Assembly (NCBI GenBank): GCA_003586115.2
Contig: QVOM02000074.1
Coordinates: forward strand, 547,160-611,159
Direction: 5' to 3'
Origin: Salvator merianae
Lineage: Eukaryota > Chordata > Lepidosauria > Squamata > Teiidae
Length of the DNA: 64,000 nucleotides
The translations under genes and the position numbers were made by a program. The notes beneath the pieces were generated by a model. It had not been told where the DNA came from. It saw only the letters and a list, made by a program, of their open reading frames with translations, and ran no database searches. Below are positions 20,590-31,989 of the stretch, one piece after another (position 1 is the stretch's first letter; each line of letters opens with the position of its first letter).

Positions 20590-21190
20590 TATAGCAAGTG
20601 GCTTAGCAAAGTTCACGGCACCCATTTCCTAGATCTTGTGACTGACCACGCCTTAATAGCCCTACAAGAAACCTGACTGCTTCCATCCAGTCAGGAGGTT
20701 CATCAGGTCCTGGGCTACATAGGGTGGACTAAGCCTGCACAGAAGTCCTCAGAAAGTGGCAGACCTTGTGGGGGCTTTCCCTACTTGTCAGAGGAGAACT
20801 AGGCTGGGTGGGAAAAGAGATTGCTATTAAATCATCATATTTTAATTCTCTTGTGGTTAAGTTAACCAGAAAGATACAAAGGTCTCCTTCCAAGATTAAT
20901 TCTATGATAGTAATAAATGTTTACATTCTTCCTATTTCTTCTAAATATTACACTCTGGGCATGTGGATTGCATTCTATTTTGCCTTAGAAGAAATCTGCA
21001 ATCTATTCTCTGCTGCTCTTATAATTATACCTGGGGACTTTAATGCCAGGATTGAGGATTCCATGTACAGGCTTGTTTCAGCTTGTGGAATCCATACTGA
21101 TGCTCCTGTCTTAGACCTGGACTGGTACTCAAGGGACACACCATGAGATACACAGCAGGTCTGAATCTAACTGCCCTTCTTCATATTTAC
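20590..21190 (+). pseudogene. LINE endonuclease domain, broken
   Basis: Fragments in changing frames. LVTDHALIALQET (20635-20673) is the QET active-site block. SGRPCGG is followed by residues of a central strand, INVYILPISS comes next, and IIPGDFNARIEDSMY (21022-21065) is the GDFN block of AP-type endonucleases. The order and spacing fit a LINE endonuclease. Stop codons and frame changes make it non-functional. Confidence 0.7.
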
Positions 21191-21738
21191 AATGTCTAAA
21201 TTGTAAGAGAGGGAAAGGTAAGGGCTTTTTGTTATCCTTTTACCTGTCACTCTGCAAGAGCCAGTAGCACCATAGACTACATTTGCATGTAGAAAAACAA
21301 ACCCAGAACAGTCCGTGACCATTAACCGCCTCTTTGAATTTTTATTCCCACTCAGATTTGAGGCTAGTATCCAGTGTGGACTCAGAATTCATGCGCTTTA
21401 TAGAGGTCTGCCAAGACAAAAGACTGAAATGGCAGCAAGTTGTTGCGTTGGACATTGTCATATATCTTGGTTCTGCTACTACCACATACATAAACCATGT
21501 AATTCACAGGCCAGCAGCCCAAATTTAGTGCTAACTTCAAAAGATATCCATCAGCCAAACCAGAAAAAAGGACAGTAATGTCTAGAAATAACCTGTGGTT
21601 TGATAATGTGTAAGCAATTGAGGAATAAGTTGAGACATGCTGTGAGACAGACTCAATTCAATCATAACCAAGAAATCCACAAACATATGTCCCTATGGTG
21701 CCAATATAAAAGGCTTATTTCAGACAAGGTTATCTATA

Positions 21739-22347
21739 GTGCAAAAGTGTGGGCAGAATTGGAATGGTCCATGCATGCCTGAAATTCCATCTTTTTTTTG
21801 GTACCAAGTTTCTAGTAAATTGAATGAAGTAAGGTTTACCCATGAAGCTCCCATCCCAGCTGCTTCTGGGGAAGCTTTTTTGGGAGATTTATTTGATCCA
21901 GCTGCTTTGGCTCACAACGGGACTATACCTGGACAAATTTCAAATCGTGCTAATCTTCCAGGCTGGCAGCTAGTCATGCCTGCAGAAGTTAAAACAATCA
22001 TAAACGCCTTGAAAGACAAGAAAGCACCAGTTGAGGACCTTTTACCCCCTGAATTATTCAAACAGAACACAGACCCTTGGACAGACTTTTCACCCACATA
22101 CAACTCCTGCCATGGCCCCAGCAGATGGAACATGAGCATCATTGTTCCAATCTTTTAAAAACGGTGACAAACTTAATCCTAAGAACTACTGCCCAATAAG
22201 CTTGATCTATACACAGCAAAGATATATACAAGATACCTTCTTTTTAGGATTCAACACTGGGTTGAGGGTAGCAACATTCTTATGGAAAAACAAGCTGGCT
22301 TCCAGCAAGGTCATTCAACTATTGATAATTCTTTCCTTTACAACATC
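21739..22347 (+). pseudogene. LINE reverse transcriptase N-terminal part
   Basis: INALKDKKAPVEDLLPPELF corresponds to the GKAPGPDGI-type entry block. NMSIIVPIF is followed, one frame over, by KNGDKLNPKNYCPISLI, the conserved YRPISL block. QAGFQQGHSTIDNSFLYN then corresponds to the QAGFR block before the first catalytic Asp. The domain is interrupted at 22348 by an L1 insertion, so the catalytic YADD-type motif is not present here. Confidence 0.78.
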
Positions 22348-22785
22348 TTTTTTTTTTTAATTGTTGGTTTTCTTAATTATTACATTGGTACATTATTACA
22401 GATATTACTGACACATATTTTCCTTAAAGCACTTTTAATTCTTAGTACCCTCCCTCCTCCCCCTTCCCCCATCCTCAGTCTCTGCCCAAACATTTATCTG
22501 TTGTTCACTGGAAAACATTTTGTTGCATCCATTCTATGCTTTCTGGGTTTATGATCAAATATTCTTTCACTTTAGTCCATTTTTCTTTTGCTATTCTTCT
22601 ACACTCTTGAAAGCGATACATTTCCTCTTGTTTCTCTTCTACACTCTTGAAATTGATACATTTCCTTTATTTCAATATTTATTTGAAATCTCATCTGATC
22701 CATGACATATTTAAACCAATTTTTCTTGGTCCAAGTAATATGCCAGTATTTATTTGCTCATGGGATAGCTGATAAGCAGATTTCC
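22348..22785 (-). mobile_element. L1 3' end inserted in the old LINE
   Basis: The poly-T run at 22348 is the A-tail of a minus-strand L1. The minus strand encodes an ORF2 C terminus: WTKKNWFKYVMDQMRFQ, then RIAKEKWTKVKEYL, in partly broken frame. A 35-40 bp stretch is tandemly duplicated at about 22600-22670 (CTACACTCTTGAAA...CATTTCCT twice). 5'-truncated. The right edge is estimated. Confidence 0.72.
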
Positions 22786-23899
22786 AATTGGAGCAAGGGG
22801 TATTTGTCATGCAGATCCTGTTCATGCCCCTGTTCAAGATGGTTTCATTGTCCTATCTTTTTCTCCTAAAGACAACAGGGGCAGCATTGGAAATGTGGTT
22901 GGCTGTATAAAATCCTGGGCTGTTTTTGTCCAGAAACTCTCTTAAAACAATCATTATGGCTGAGAACTGAGTATAAGTATTTTTGATAGTCTCCCAAGCC
23001 TTTGAAGGAGAACCCTGAATTCTTTTCAAAATAAGAGAAGCATTGGGACCTGAGTAATGGAGAAAATGGCTATGGAAGCAACATCAGACAACAAAGAAGA
23101 AATCATAGCGCTGCCATAAAGGTAAGAAGTGATAAACTGTTACAGACATTGGATATTCAAGCATAGACTTGCAGGGGGAATTTATTCAAAGGAGGGAGAG
23201 GTGGGGGCTAACATCAAATAATTTCTACTAAAATGGTGGGCCAAAATTGCTCTGGAGTTTAGAAGTAAGCAAGGAGATGAAACTGCTTGTTTCATCTTAA
23301 CCCCCACCTCTGCCCTTTTGCCCTCCCTAGAGACAGAAAAGTGGGGTTTGACTACTTTAACTCAAAATGAAGGGCTTATCAGGCTGTCAGAATCACTATC
23401 CCTGGCCCTGTTCCAGAGACATACGCATAAGGAAATTTCTACACTCCATTCAGCTTTATTTGTTAACAGAACACAAACTTCTGCTCCCTCCAATTTATCA
23501 CTGTTCCTAGCACCCAATTGGGTTCCCATAATACAAGTGATAGTTCCCCAAACAGTTTTTCAGCCTCATTATCAACATGCCAAAGTTAACCTGAACAAAG
23601 GGGAAAAGTAGGATCTGCTAACAGGCATGGCTGTGACTGAGAGATAGAGAAAGATGGAAATGTATTGGATACATCCAGGTTACTGACACTATCCTCCTCT
23701 TCAAGAAGGTCTCCTCTCGCATGAAAAGCAGTTACAACTAATGCCAGTGTTTGGTATTTACATCTTCAGCATTAACCCAGGAATATTCATAAACGGGGTA
23801 CCCCAACCAAGGAATCAAATATTCTAGTTTACCCCAAGACATGCAGGAATCTAGGATGTTAGAGATCTCACAATACTCATGTGGCCAATATAGAGGCAG
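22786..23899. other. No recognised feature
   Basis: It sits between an L1 fragment and the integrase end of a Gypsy element, so it may include Gypsy 3' sequence or an LTR, but I could not identify LTR ends or coding motifs. Confidence 0.4.
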
Positions 23900-23929
23900 A
23901 GGCAATTTGTGTTAGTGATATAAAATGAG

Positions 23930-24190
23930 TCATCTTGGAAAAATGATCACCAATAGCCCAGATGAGTGTAAATCTACCCGAGGGAGGAAGATAAAAGACA
24001 AAATCCATACTGATTTGTTCTCAGGGTGTATGGGGACTTGCAATGATTGAAGAAGGAAGCTTGATGGGTCTTGTCTTGGCAGTACTGCATGTAGGACATA
24101 TCTGTGTGTGTGCTGGGCCACCAATAAAGTTGCTTGAGTGTAAGGAATAATTTTAAGGAAACAAAAGTGACTTGCTGCAAGATTTTCATG
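23930..24190 (-). pseudogene. Gypsy integrase N-terminal fragment
   Basis: Minus strand LKLFLTLKQLYWWPSTHTDM followed by YMQYCQDKTHQ, matching the RxFWWPxM...C-x2-C zinc-binding (HHCC) entrance of Gypsy integrases. The first Cys is replaced in this reading and the core DDE domain is not visible further downstream. Confidence 0.6.
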
Positions 24191-24375
24191 GTGATTGCAG
24201 AATTTTAGACCTGAGTGCCAATGGAATGTATACTTTGCTTGCCATGATTAGGAGGGGTTGAATGGTGTTAGGCTTTGAGAAGTTTATAACATACCAAGTG
24301 TCTATAGTAAGGCAGGACTGAATTCCAGCATTTAAAGGATTTTTAATGTCTAAAACATCAGTTGTTCCAAACTAC

Positions 24376-24880
24376 TTAGACATCAGGGTTGTAGATTCTG
24401 TGTTTTTGAGTCAGAAGCATGATATTATGATTTGCAGGAAAGTGCATCAACCGGTTATTTCCCCCGTTAGTATAATTGAGTGTAAAAGTCAAAGTGTGTA
24501 AAGAATTCAGCCCAACACAATTGGCGGAGGAAAGTTTAAATGGAGTTTGTAAGGTTTGCAAATTTTTATGATCTGTCCATATCTCAAAGGGTTGTTGTGC
24601 AAGCCCTCTGGATATTGTCTCCAGGAAGGCAAGCACTTTTGGTAATTACATTCCACAGGAGTTAACTGCCATGATATAAAACACAGGGATGCAGTTCTCT
24701 GGGTATCAGACTTTTTCTGCAGAAGTGACCCCCAGCAATTTTACTGGCATACTACTGAACTATGAATGCTTGGATGGGGTCAGGATGTTTGAGAATAGTA
24801 TCGCAGATGAACAGGGCTTTAAGATTTTCAAAGGCAGCCTGGCAATTGGGTGTCCAAACAGATTTTGGGGAGTATGTGCA
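24376..24880 (-). pseudogene. Gypsy RNase H domain fragments
   Basis: The start is WTPNCQAAFENLKALF and ILKHPDPIQAFIVQ (24752-24880), which leads into the VDAS-type first acidic block. The later part is AFLETISRGLAQQPFEIW and TDHKNLQTLQTPF (24376-24636), the conserved (W)TDHKNL block. Stops intervene between them. Confidence 0.8.
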
Positions 24881-25330
24881 TTTGTATTTGCTATTTTTTG
24901 TAAGTTTTGTTACCTCTGAACAATCAGGTAAGCAGAGCTTCTTGATCAGCAAAACTGGGAATAAATTTCCAATAAAAGTTTGCAAAGCCCAGGAATAGAT
25001 ATCTGATGGCAAGAGCAAGGGGCTTCCCAATCCAGCACAAACTTATGATGGTCCATATAAGTGCCATTATTGGGAATACAGTAGCCCAAAAAGTCTAACT
25101 TGGGATAGAACACACATTTAGTTTTGCATATAGCTTGTGTTCTCGGAGCCTCTTTAGCACTGCCCACCCGTAGCAGGCATAGAAGGTCGTATCAGATGAA
25201 TAAATCAGTCATCAAGAAAAGTTATCAATGAAGTATCTGTCATAAATACTACCAGTAACAAATCTGTTAAACCAGAGTCTGTGCAGGCAATATGACTAGT
25301 GAAAGAGGAACTTCATGAAAGATGTGGAAA
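24880..25330 (-). pseudogene. Gypsy reverse transcriptase C-terminal part
   Basis: Broken-frame reading includes a degraded catalytic block (YFIDNF... then LIYSSD), LKRLREHKLYAKLNVC, the thumb sequence LGYCIPNNGTYMDHHKFVLD and GFANFYWKFIPSFA. All are conserved between the YLDD motif and RNase H in Ty3/Gypsy. The middle Asp pair is altered and several stops are present. Confidence 0.75.
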
Positions 25331-25799
25331 GGCCCAGAGTCAGATACAGTTGAGATACCCTTGAGACCTCTGAGGAACAAGTCCAGCTTTCCCACATATT
25401 CTAGTTCCCTTTCTCCAGGCCTGTTGGCAACAACTTATTAAGTGCCAGTACAGAACTAAATATGTGGAAACACAATATATGGGTGGTTACACAGGGTATG
25501 CATACGCCTACATGGATGTATTTGAATATGTGGGTTAAATGAATACATAAAATACTTATGATTTAGATAGGCAAGCAGAACAATGTATAGAAGAATGACT
25601 TAAACTTTATGGCAGCCACTTAGGAGCTGACAGGTTAGTCCATTTGGATACTGTAGTTGATTCCTGATGGTGAATACCCATTTACCTAATTTCTGAATTT
25701 AGACTGTTCCAAAAGATTGCCAGAGTCTCCTCTCCCCAGTTAGGCAGTTCTTAGATAAAGTTTTAAATTCACCTGAGTTCTCTGCTACCAACCAGTGAC

Positions 25800-26010
25800 C
25801 TTGCCTTAGTTGTTGCAATTTATGTAATTATGGCACATACCATGTCCTCCTATTGCTCTTGCAGAGTGGCTAAAACATTTCCCAAGTTTTCAGTGCCTCT
25901 CCATTTATAAGATGTTCAAAGCCCACTTGGCTGAATTTTGTGAGAAGAAACTCATGGATAAAGTGATTCAAACATTCTCTACTTCACATCCCCAATAGAT
26001 GCCTATTGTT
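25800..26010 (-). pseudogene. Gypsy gag fragment
   Basis: Minus strand SQVGFEHLINGEALKTWEMF resembles the conserved capsid stretch KVGFIIxLLxGEALxWAxxLW of Ty3/Gypsy (sushi-like) gag. Only this block is clear. Confidence 0.45.
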
Positions 26011-26020
26011 GGCATAAAGT

Positions 26021-28569
26021 ATAGGAGGGCATAGGTTTTTGTCCTAGTTGTGTTGATTTAGATTGAGCCTTATTGAAATCATTAGCACTTTGCTCCATCA
26101 AGCTTAACTCCACTTTACATTGCAAGGTTATAAAATTATGTGCTTGACTCAGTGGAAATACCACTCATACTGCTGGAATCAGTGTTAGTTCCCATAACTA
26201 TTCCAGGGAAAGATAGCACAGATCCAGCATCATTTAGTTCAATAACTATTCTAAATTATGATTTCAAGATATTTTCAGGAATAGTAGCTAAAAGGATCTT
26301 GCTCTTTTTTTTTTTTTTTTAACACAGGGATCTTGAACACGGAAGCCCAGATAAATTGTCACTTTCTAGCAACTCTGTGCCAGAGCTCGTTTCTGTATAG
26401 CAGCCCTTGTTGGCATCGAAGACTTAATGTGAGGGGCTAAATGACTTGAATGGCAGAGTCTACAAGGGTTAATCTAACATATCGAACCTAAGAGTCCATG
26501 TGCTCCCTCTCTACCAGAATAAAAGGAACATCTGCAATCATTTGGCTGTTGTGCCTCTCCTATTATCTCACACCACTGAATTAACTTAAGTGGATGGGCT
26601 ACCCTTGAAAAGCTAACTCTAACTTACAGGTGCAAGTTAGAAGGCAGGGGTTCAGCATTTGCTCCTAAATTATCAGCAAAGTTCCTAGGAGGGTCCCAGA
26701 GCATGGGGATCTCCATTCAATTGGAGTTATTTAAATCATAGGTCTTTAAGTGGCTGGGGAACTGGAGTGATTTTATTCCAAGCTTGAGTGTGTGAACAAG
26801 AATGTTGGAGAACAGTGGAGAAGTGGCTGGTCTATGGCACTGATATAATTACAGTATGAGGAGATATTAAAAGAAGGTATAAAGACTGATACCTAGTTGA
26901 ATTCCTTGTGGCTTACTATTGCATGGCTATGTTGTATCTGAATAAGCAATCTGTGTTCAGAGAACCTGTTGTCATCCATGTGTCTCAGGACCTAAAACTG
27001 CAGTAAATCTCCAGGCCTTGAATACATGTCACTCTAGAGCCCTGGTCAGTCTTACATGCAGATTCAGTTACTCATCTGTCCATGCTGTGGAAGTTGGTGG
27101 TACATCAGAGCTGTATGCTCAGCCCCTCACAGCAAGAGATAAGCTACTTGCAATCTGAGTTTCAAGCCAAGGATGATAGAAGGACAAATGCTGCTACACT
27201 GTGGCTGGTCAGAGTGTCCAAACAACAGGGAATTGCTATGCGCAAGGTGAAGGGTGCCCTGTGCTACTGTACAATCCGAAACTGAATTCAGATAGAGCAC
27301 AGACATAAGTACGGTGGGTGCATATACTAATCCTAACCTAACTAATCCTAATCCTCCTGGTCTGTTGAGGAGAAATGTGTACCAGCACACTATATATAAT
27401 TAGAAGCTTGAGGCCAAATGGACTGTTGGAGAGAGAATAAAGTTCCTGGCCAGCAGAACCCTTAATAGCAGCCTGGTAAAATACACTGATGAGTGTCAAG
27501 ATCTGGGAATTATTATTGTCTGTCAGTGAGGGATACCATCGCAGGCAAATGTGATAGGAAATCAGTATGGACTCCTGCTGCCTAAAGGAAATCAGGATGG
27601 ACTCCTGCTGCCTAAAGGAAATCAGGATGGACTCAGTGAGTGCTTAGTGTGTGTGGAGTCGAGTTGCTGGCATTGGATTGGATGTCACTTATGCAGTGGT
27701 GACCACCATTGAACCACAGATATTGGTACTGCAGGGGTTGCTGCTAGGGGCCAAGGACAGAGCCCTTTGACTGCAGGACCAGACACACCTAGTTTAGCAC
27801 CAAATTTGATGGGATTGGGACCCATATGCATTGGAACCTGGGATTGGGATGCAAGGCTGTTGGCCTGTTGGAACGTAGCTATAGCTATTTAAGTGCTTGG
27901 TCAGTCCTGGAGCATGGGGCTGAAATACGTTATGTCAGAATCACTGCTGAGCGTTCCGACCTTCATGAAGGTTGTCCTCACTATGTGAAGATGGCACAGG
28001 AAGCTGTCACTTGAGACTGATGGGAAGAGTGTTGTTGACCTCAAGAATTCCAGGGTTGGAGTCCCTGCACATCACAAAAGCCATTGCTCCAGAGGAGATT
28101 CCAATGCAGCCGCTGACAATGCAGAGCTCTAATTAAGGCATCCCTTGCCCCTGCTTCATGACAGCAGCAGCAATGATAAGACGATCTGCACCCATAGCCA
28201 GCTGTCTCAGTGGTGGTGCTGCCAGAGCCATTGTCAGTGCTTGTGTCACTAATGTTTTCATGACCATTTGCACCAGCACTAGTATTTATCCAAATACAAA
28301 TGCCACCACTTCAACCCATTCCACCTTAGGCCACCCCAGTATCTGTGATAATGGGCAGCATGGTGACTGCCCTAATAAGGGACTAGGGTTCATAAGCAAC
28401 CATCAAGGTCCTAGAGTGGGTTTCCTGCCCGCACAGAACTGCCTCAACAATTAGTTTGGTGCTCTTTTAAAAGTAGTTGTTTTCTTTAATTGGTGTATTA
28501 TCGCTTTAAGTTTTACTGGTTTTGATATGAGCACCACTTTGGTTATTAAGAAGCGGGGTATTAAAAAGT
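26021..28569. other. Long stretch without recognised genes
   Basis: Contains a T-run at 26305-26322 that could mark the tail of a minus-strand retroposon, and the 30-bp tandem repeat at 27557-27634. No host exon or transposon protein could be supported. Confidence 0.4.
27557..27634. repeat. 30-bp tandem repeat, about 2.6 copies
   Basis: Unit GGAAATCAGGATGGACTCCT followed by GCTGCCTAAA; copies start at 27557, 27587 and 27617, the last partial. The first copy differs by one base. Confidence 0.9.
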
Positions 28570-29110
28570 GTAAATAAGTCCTGCAAGATTTGACCACACA
28601 ATCCAAAAACTGCAAAATCTCAAGCAGGAAAGGTTTACAAAAGCGGAGTATATAGCAGAGTATATTGACAGCCTCAGTGAATCAGTGTTGGCCCTAATGT
28701 CTAGGGGTGGCCTAAAGGCTTTAGATGCTTGGCTGAAGATTGTCCAGCGAAAGCAGTCTCAGTCATGGGAACCAAACCAATGGAGAGTGGAACAAGTGAG
28801 GGTGATAGAAGTCACAGAGCTTGGGAACAGTACTCTGCAGCAAGTGCACTCTCACCTCCCTAAAACTAGTGAAAAAAGAGAGTCACGTGAATCCTGTGTT
28901 AGAACTCTGGGCAGGATGTAAAGTACTTGCACTGCATCAAGTGACTTAGAAGTAAAAGCTCTGATTGATAGTGGAGCCAGCTGTAATCTCCTAGAGTTTA
29001 ACCTGGTGGACAAATTCAGTTTACCTATGGTATAGCTGGGTCACTTCATTTCCTTTGTTAGTTTTAAAGGTTGGGATGGTGTGGTGCCCTCGTCACTGGG
29101 AAGACATTCA
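28570..29110 (+). pseudogene. Gag-protease remnant of a Gypsy/sushi-type element
   Basis: A gag-like region (AEYIDSLSESVLALMSRGGL, 28650-28710, with a short charged tail to 28921) precedes a retroviral-type aspartic protease start: LEVKALIDSGASCNLLEF at about 28947-29001. The DSGA catalytic motif is intact and is followed by NLVDKFSLPMV. Stops separate the parts and polymerase is not seen downstream. It lies on the strand opposite the Gypsy remains at 23900-26020, so it is a separate insertion or was inverted. It could be a remnant of a sushi-class element. Confidence 0.6.
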
Positions 29111-29899
29111 GCTCTTAGTGACCTGCACAACTGCATTTAAAAACAATACACAAATGTTTTCTAACACCTGTCAAACTGTTTAGGATGAACACTAGGTATA
29201 AATCTGATTGCTTTTTGTAAATTAAGATATATAAAATTTCCATTTAATTCAGAAATTCCTAAACTAACGTTTTTTACTGTTGCCTTCCTCCTCCTTCCAA
29301 AGTTTCTTCTATGTTCCATGTTTCTTGCCCCTCCTTGATCACTTAGTTCTTTTCTTCTACTGATTGTCTTCTTTTCCTCTTCATTCTTCCAATCCAGCAT
29401 TCGTGAGTCCACTTTCCAATTCTCACAGAAAGTCAATTTCCAGTTTTCACATAAGCCTGTCTTATTTCTCAGTAAGTTAATCAATTTATGCATCTTGGCG
29501 TGCTCTCAGAGTCTTCTTCCTGTGTCTGTCTTTCAGTAATTCACTTCTGCTAATTACTCTGCTAACCCACTTCTTGATTTCCTCCTTTTGGCTCCTATGG
29601 TTCCTTCTTTATTTTCCTCCAATCTTTTTCATATGTCAACAAAATCTTTTGCATCTTATTACAGAGTTCAGTCTGAATCTTTGTTGATTCCAAATAAAGA
29701 TTACTCCTTTTACTGAACTTTTCAGCAGATCAGTTAGCCTCATACACTCCTTTCTCCATTGTAAGACTTTTCCTGGAATTTTCTTCAATAGAATAGTAGA
29801 ATCTTGATCTGTTGCTAGTAGTGACTAATACTGTCTCACTAAAACAGCATCTCTTGTAGTTTTTGTCACAGGGAGCACCAATACATCCCTTGGCACTTT

Positions 29900-31449
29900 G
29901 GCCGCGGTCGGACATCGTCAATGTAATCCGTATAGAAGAGTACACGCAGTGAATTCGTCTTCTGGTCGTTCCCACAGTTACAATTTAACACGGAGTCAAT
30001 TCGTACTTGCTCGTTCCCACACTGATATTTCCCGTGCTTGGCAGTACCCTTTTTGCCTCCACCCCTCATCAAATTCTCCTCCCTATGCAGTCAGCGATTG
30101 GCTGCAGTCCCAACATTCAAACCTTGATGTCACAGGGGCGGGAAAGTCAAGCTGCTACTTCAGAACATGGATTCACTTGGCAGCGTTACTAGGCATTCGC
30201 CATTTGCTCCTCCCTGCAGCCTCTGTCTATCGAAGCAGAACTTAAAAACTATGTTCACTTTAAAACTATGAACTTTAAAAAACTAAGCTTTTGAAATGCA
30301 GAGTTCTGCTATCCTGCTGATTCACTTTAACTAAGCTTTTGAAATGCGGAGTTCTGCTATCCTGCTGGTTCTCTTTAGCGCAACTGCGCTTTTTAAAAGT
30401 AGCGAAAAGTAGAGTAAAAGCAGGGAGAAGTGCATAACAAAGGGAAGAAGTGGGGAGGGGAATTGGGGGGGTCTACTCTTTTGACAATCAAGTGCTTCTG
30501 CATTTTGCAGAGATCCTAGCAATCGGGAGCAGTTTATTTTTTGCTTTAAAGAGCAGACGGAATTTAATTTTTTGAATGGGGGATAAAGAAAGAGAAAGCA
30601 CTGCAGCTTAAAAAATTCATTGGAGGCAATAAAAAACCTCTTCTTCCAACACTCGGGCAAACTTATATTTTTTTTATATTTTTTTAAGAAGCGTGGAGCA
30701 CAGCAGGCGCCTTCTCCTCCTCCTCCTCCTTCTCACACATGTCCGTGCAAAGGATTTACAACATCTAAGAAAGCTTCTTCTCATCCTCCCCCCACGAAGC
30801 CCCCCATTTTCATCCTACAACCGCTGACACAGAGCAAGAAGCACAGGGAGGGAGACACACACACGCCCACAAATTAGAGGAGAATTGTGATTTTATGATC
30901 TTGCCGTTTTCTTTTCCTGTGCTTCGGTGCTACAGCGCTTTTGACACAAAAGTGGCTGGCGAGGAAAGAAAGACGGCGGGCTGCTGATGAAGCCATAACT
31001 TTCCTCATGGCACTGCTGAATAGGAGGAGTGGGCAGAACACAGCGACATGGGGAGAAGGGATGGCAGCTTCTCCTTTCATTGCGCAGTGGCAGAGAAGGG
31101 AGTACAGGAAGCTGATAAAAAATTTGCCTGTACGCCAAGCTAGCTTTCCTGTGAACCGTGCCGGCCTCCCTAGCAGAACGCCCACCCACAACGTCTGTCA
31201 TTGGATGGCACAAAATGGGGATCCCTCCCCCTGCACGCCCACAAAAAATTTCGGTCCCTCCCACAGATTCGCTTTCTCCGTGCCCACAGCAAAAGTAAAG
31301 CGCGCTAGCGATCTGGAACGGCTTGAGAATTGATAAAATCCGGAGACAAAGTAATGCGCATTTAGCCTATTTAATCCACAAAAATTACGGAAAGGCAAGA
31401 TCATGTCGGGACAGCAGGAACTGAAGACGGCCTGTAAACTGATTATATG
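29900..31449. other. Unidentified 1.55-kb insert within the L1 copy
   Basis: More GC- and CpG-rich than its surroundings, with three ATTGG (inverted CCAAT) motifs (30096, 31200 and at the L1 edge near 31472) and a GC-box-like GGGGCGGG at 30135. It has a 48-bp tandem duplication and a (CTC)n stretch at 30714-30730. The ends are weakly inverse: GGACATCGTCAATGTAATCC on the left against a right-end complement containing CGACATGATC...TTTCCGTAAT. That would suit a non-autonomous DNA transposon. No transposase motif and no clear target duplication were found. Confidence 0.55.
30281..30370. repeat. 48-bp tandem duplication inside the insert
   Basis: Units start at 30281 and 30329, each beginning AACTAAGCTTTTGAAATGC and continuing through GAGTTCTGCTATCCTGCTG. 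The second is slightly short. Confidence 0.9.
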
Positions 31450-31780
31450 CCGTGTCTCTATCGTCTGTGATTGGTTCAAATGCCTCTATTTGTATTTCTT
31501 GCTCCATAGGTTTTGTCTGAGAACTTTCTGTCTTAAAATCTTCTGCCTTAAAAGCCTTATCCTTTATTTCATGAAGTTCAGTATGTAGGGCACCTATTTC
31601 ATTTTTAAGGTCTTGTCTTAATCTTTCAATATTCTGTTCCTGGTTTTCAAAGGACCAACATAATTCCTGCATAAGAAAATCCAATTTATCATGTAAGCTT
31701 ATCATTGACTCTGATTCCAAAACATACCTCTGCTCTTTTGGCTGTTTCTCTTTTTCTAATTTTGACTTTCTTGTCACCAT
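31385..31780 (-). pseudogene. L1 ORF1 N-terminal part
   Basis: Begins MVTRKSKLEKEKQPKEQRYV, the likely natural start, which is also seen as MATRKLKLGQ in the first copy. A coiled coil follows (LDFLMQELCWSFENQEQNIE). True homology ends near FEPITDDRD; the last residues come from the inserted DNA. The rest of ORF1 continues in the segment below 29900. Confidence 0.7.
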
Positions 31781-31989
31781 ATTTTACAATTTCACAGATT
31801 TGAGATGCAAAGATTCAGTCATCCAGTACACTCCGCTGTTCTTATAACTTAGTCTTCTGGTGAAGCCCTTTAATGGTCATTTGCTGTTAGGTTCAGTCAA
31901 ACATTTTTCTCCTCTCAGCTGAATGGAGCTGCCATTAATCTTCCCAGCCAGCTTATCTCTCTCTTTTTTAAAAAATATGTTTTATTGTT

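Larger units (their letters stand above)
18794..22347 (+). mobile_element. Old LINE of unassigned clade, 3' truncated
   Basis: Plus-strand non-LTR retrotransposon with the usual order: a candidate ORF1 (from ATG at 18794, GTGATGG context), an endonuclease (about 20590-21190) and the start of a reverse transcriptase (about 21980-22347). The protein differs clearly from the CR1 and L1 copies here. Many stops and frameshifts indicate age. The reverse transcriptase is cut at 22348 by the poly-T start of a minus-strand L1 3' end, and I could not find its continuation beyond. Clade is uncertain; I/Vingi-like is one possibility. Confidence 0.75.
23900..26020 (-). mobile_element. Decayed Ty3/Gypsy LTR retrotransposon
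   Basis: Minus-strand gene order gag - reverse transcriptase - RNase H - integrase is recognisable from high to low coordinate. About 470 bp separate the gag piece (25800-26010) from the reverse transcriptase C-terminal part, so protease and most of the polymerase palm are deleted. Frames are broken throughout. I did not find the LTRs. The order RT-RH-IN is diagnostic of Ty3/Gypsy rather than Copia. Confidence 0.75.
29205..31965 (-). mobile_element. ORF1-only L1 derivative, second copy, split by an insert
   Basis: Two parts align with the element at 14883-17394: 29205-29899 (3' region plus distal ORF1) and 31450-31965 (proximal ORF1 plus part of the 5' region). The ORF1-to-3'-region junction is the same as in the first copy. 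The protein alignment breaks at the same point on both sides: EAFEPITDDRD on the right and VPRDVLVL on the left, versus one continuous EAFEPIRDKGSRDVMVF in the first copy. About 1.55 kb of foreign DNA lies between. Confidence 0.75.

Noticed and set aside
27557..27634. Regular 30-bp repeats considered as a CRISPR-like array
   Set aside because: Units are directly adjacent with no spacers, and the genome is vertebrate.
29898..30245. A 115-codon plus-strand frame in the unidentified insert, considered as a host exon
   Set aside because: No recognisable domain, no consensus splice context I could support, and an overlapping minus-strand frame is equally open.
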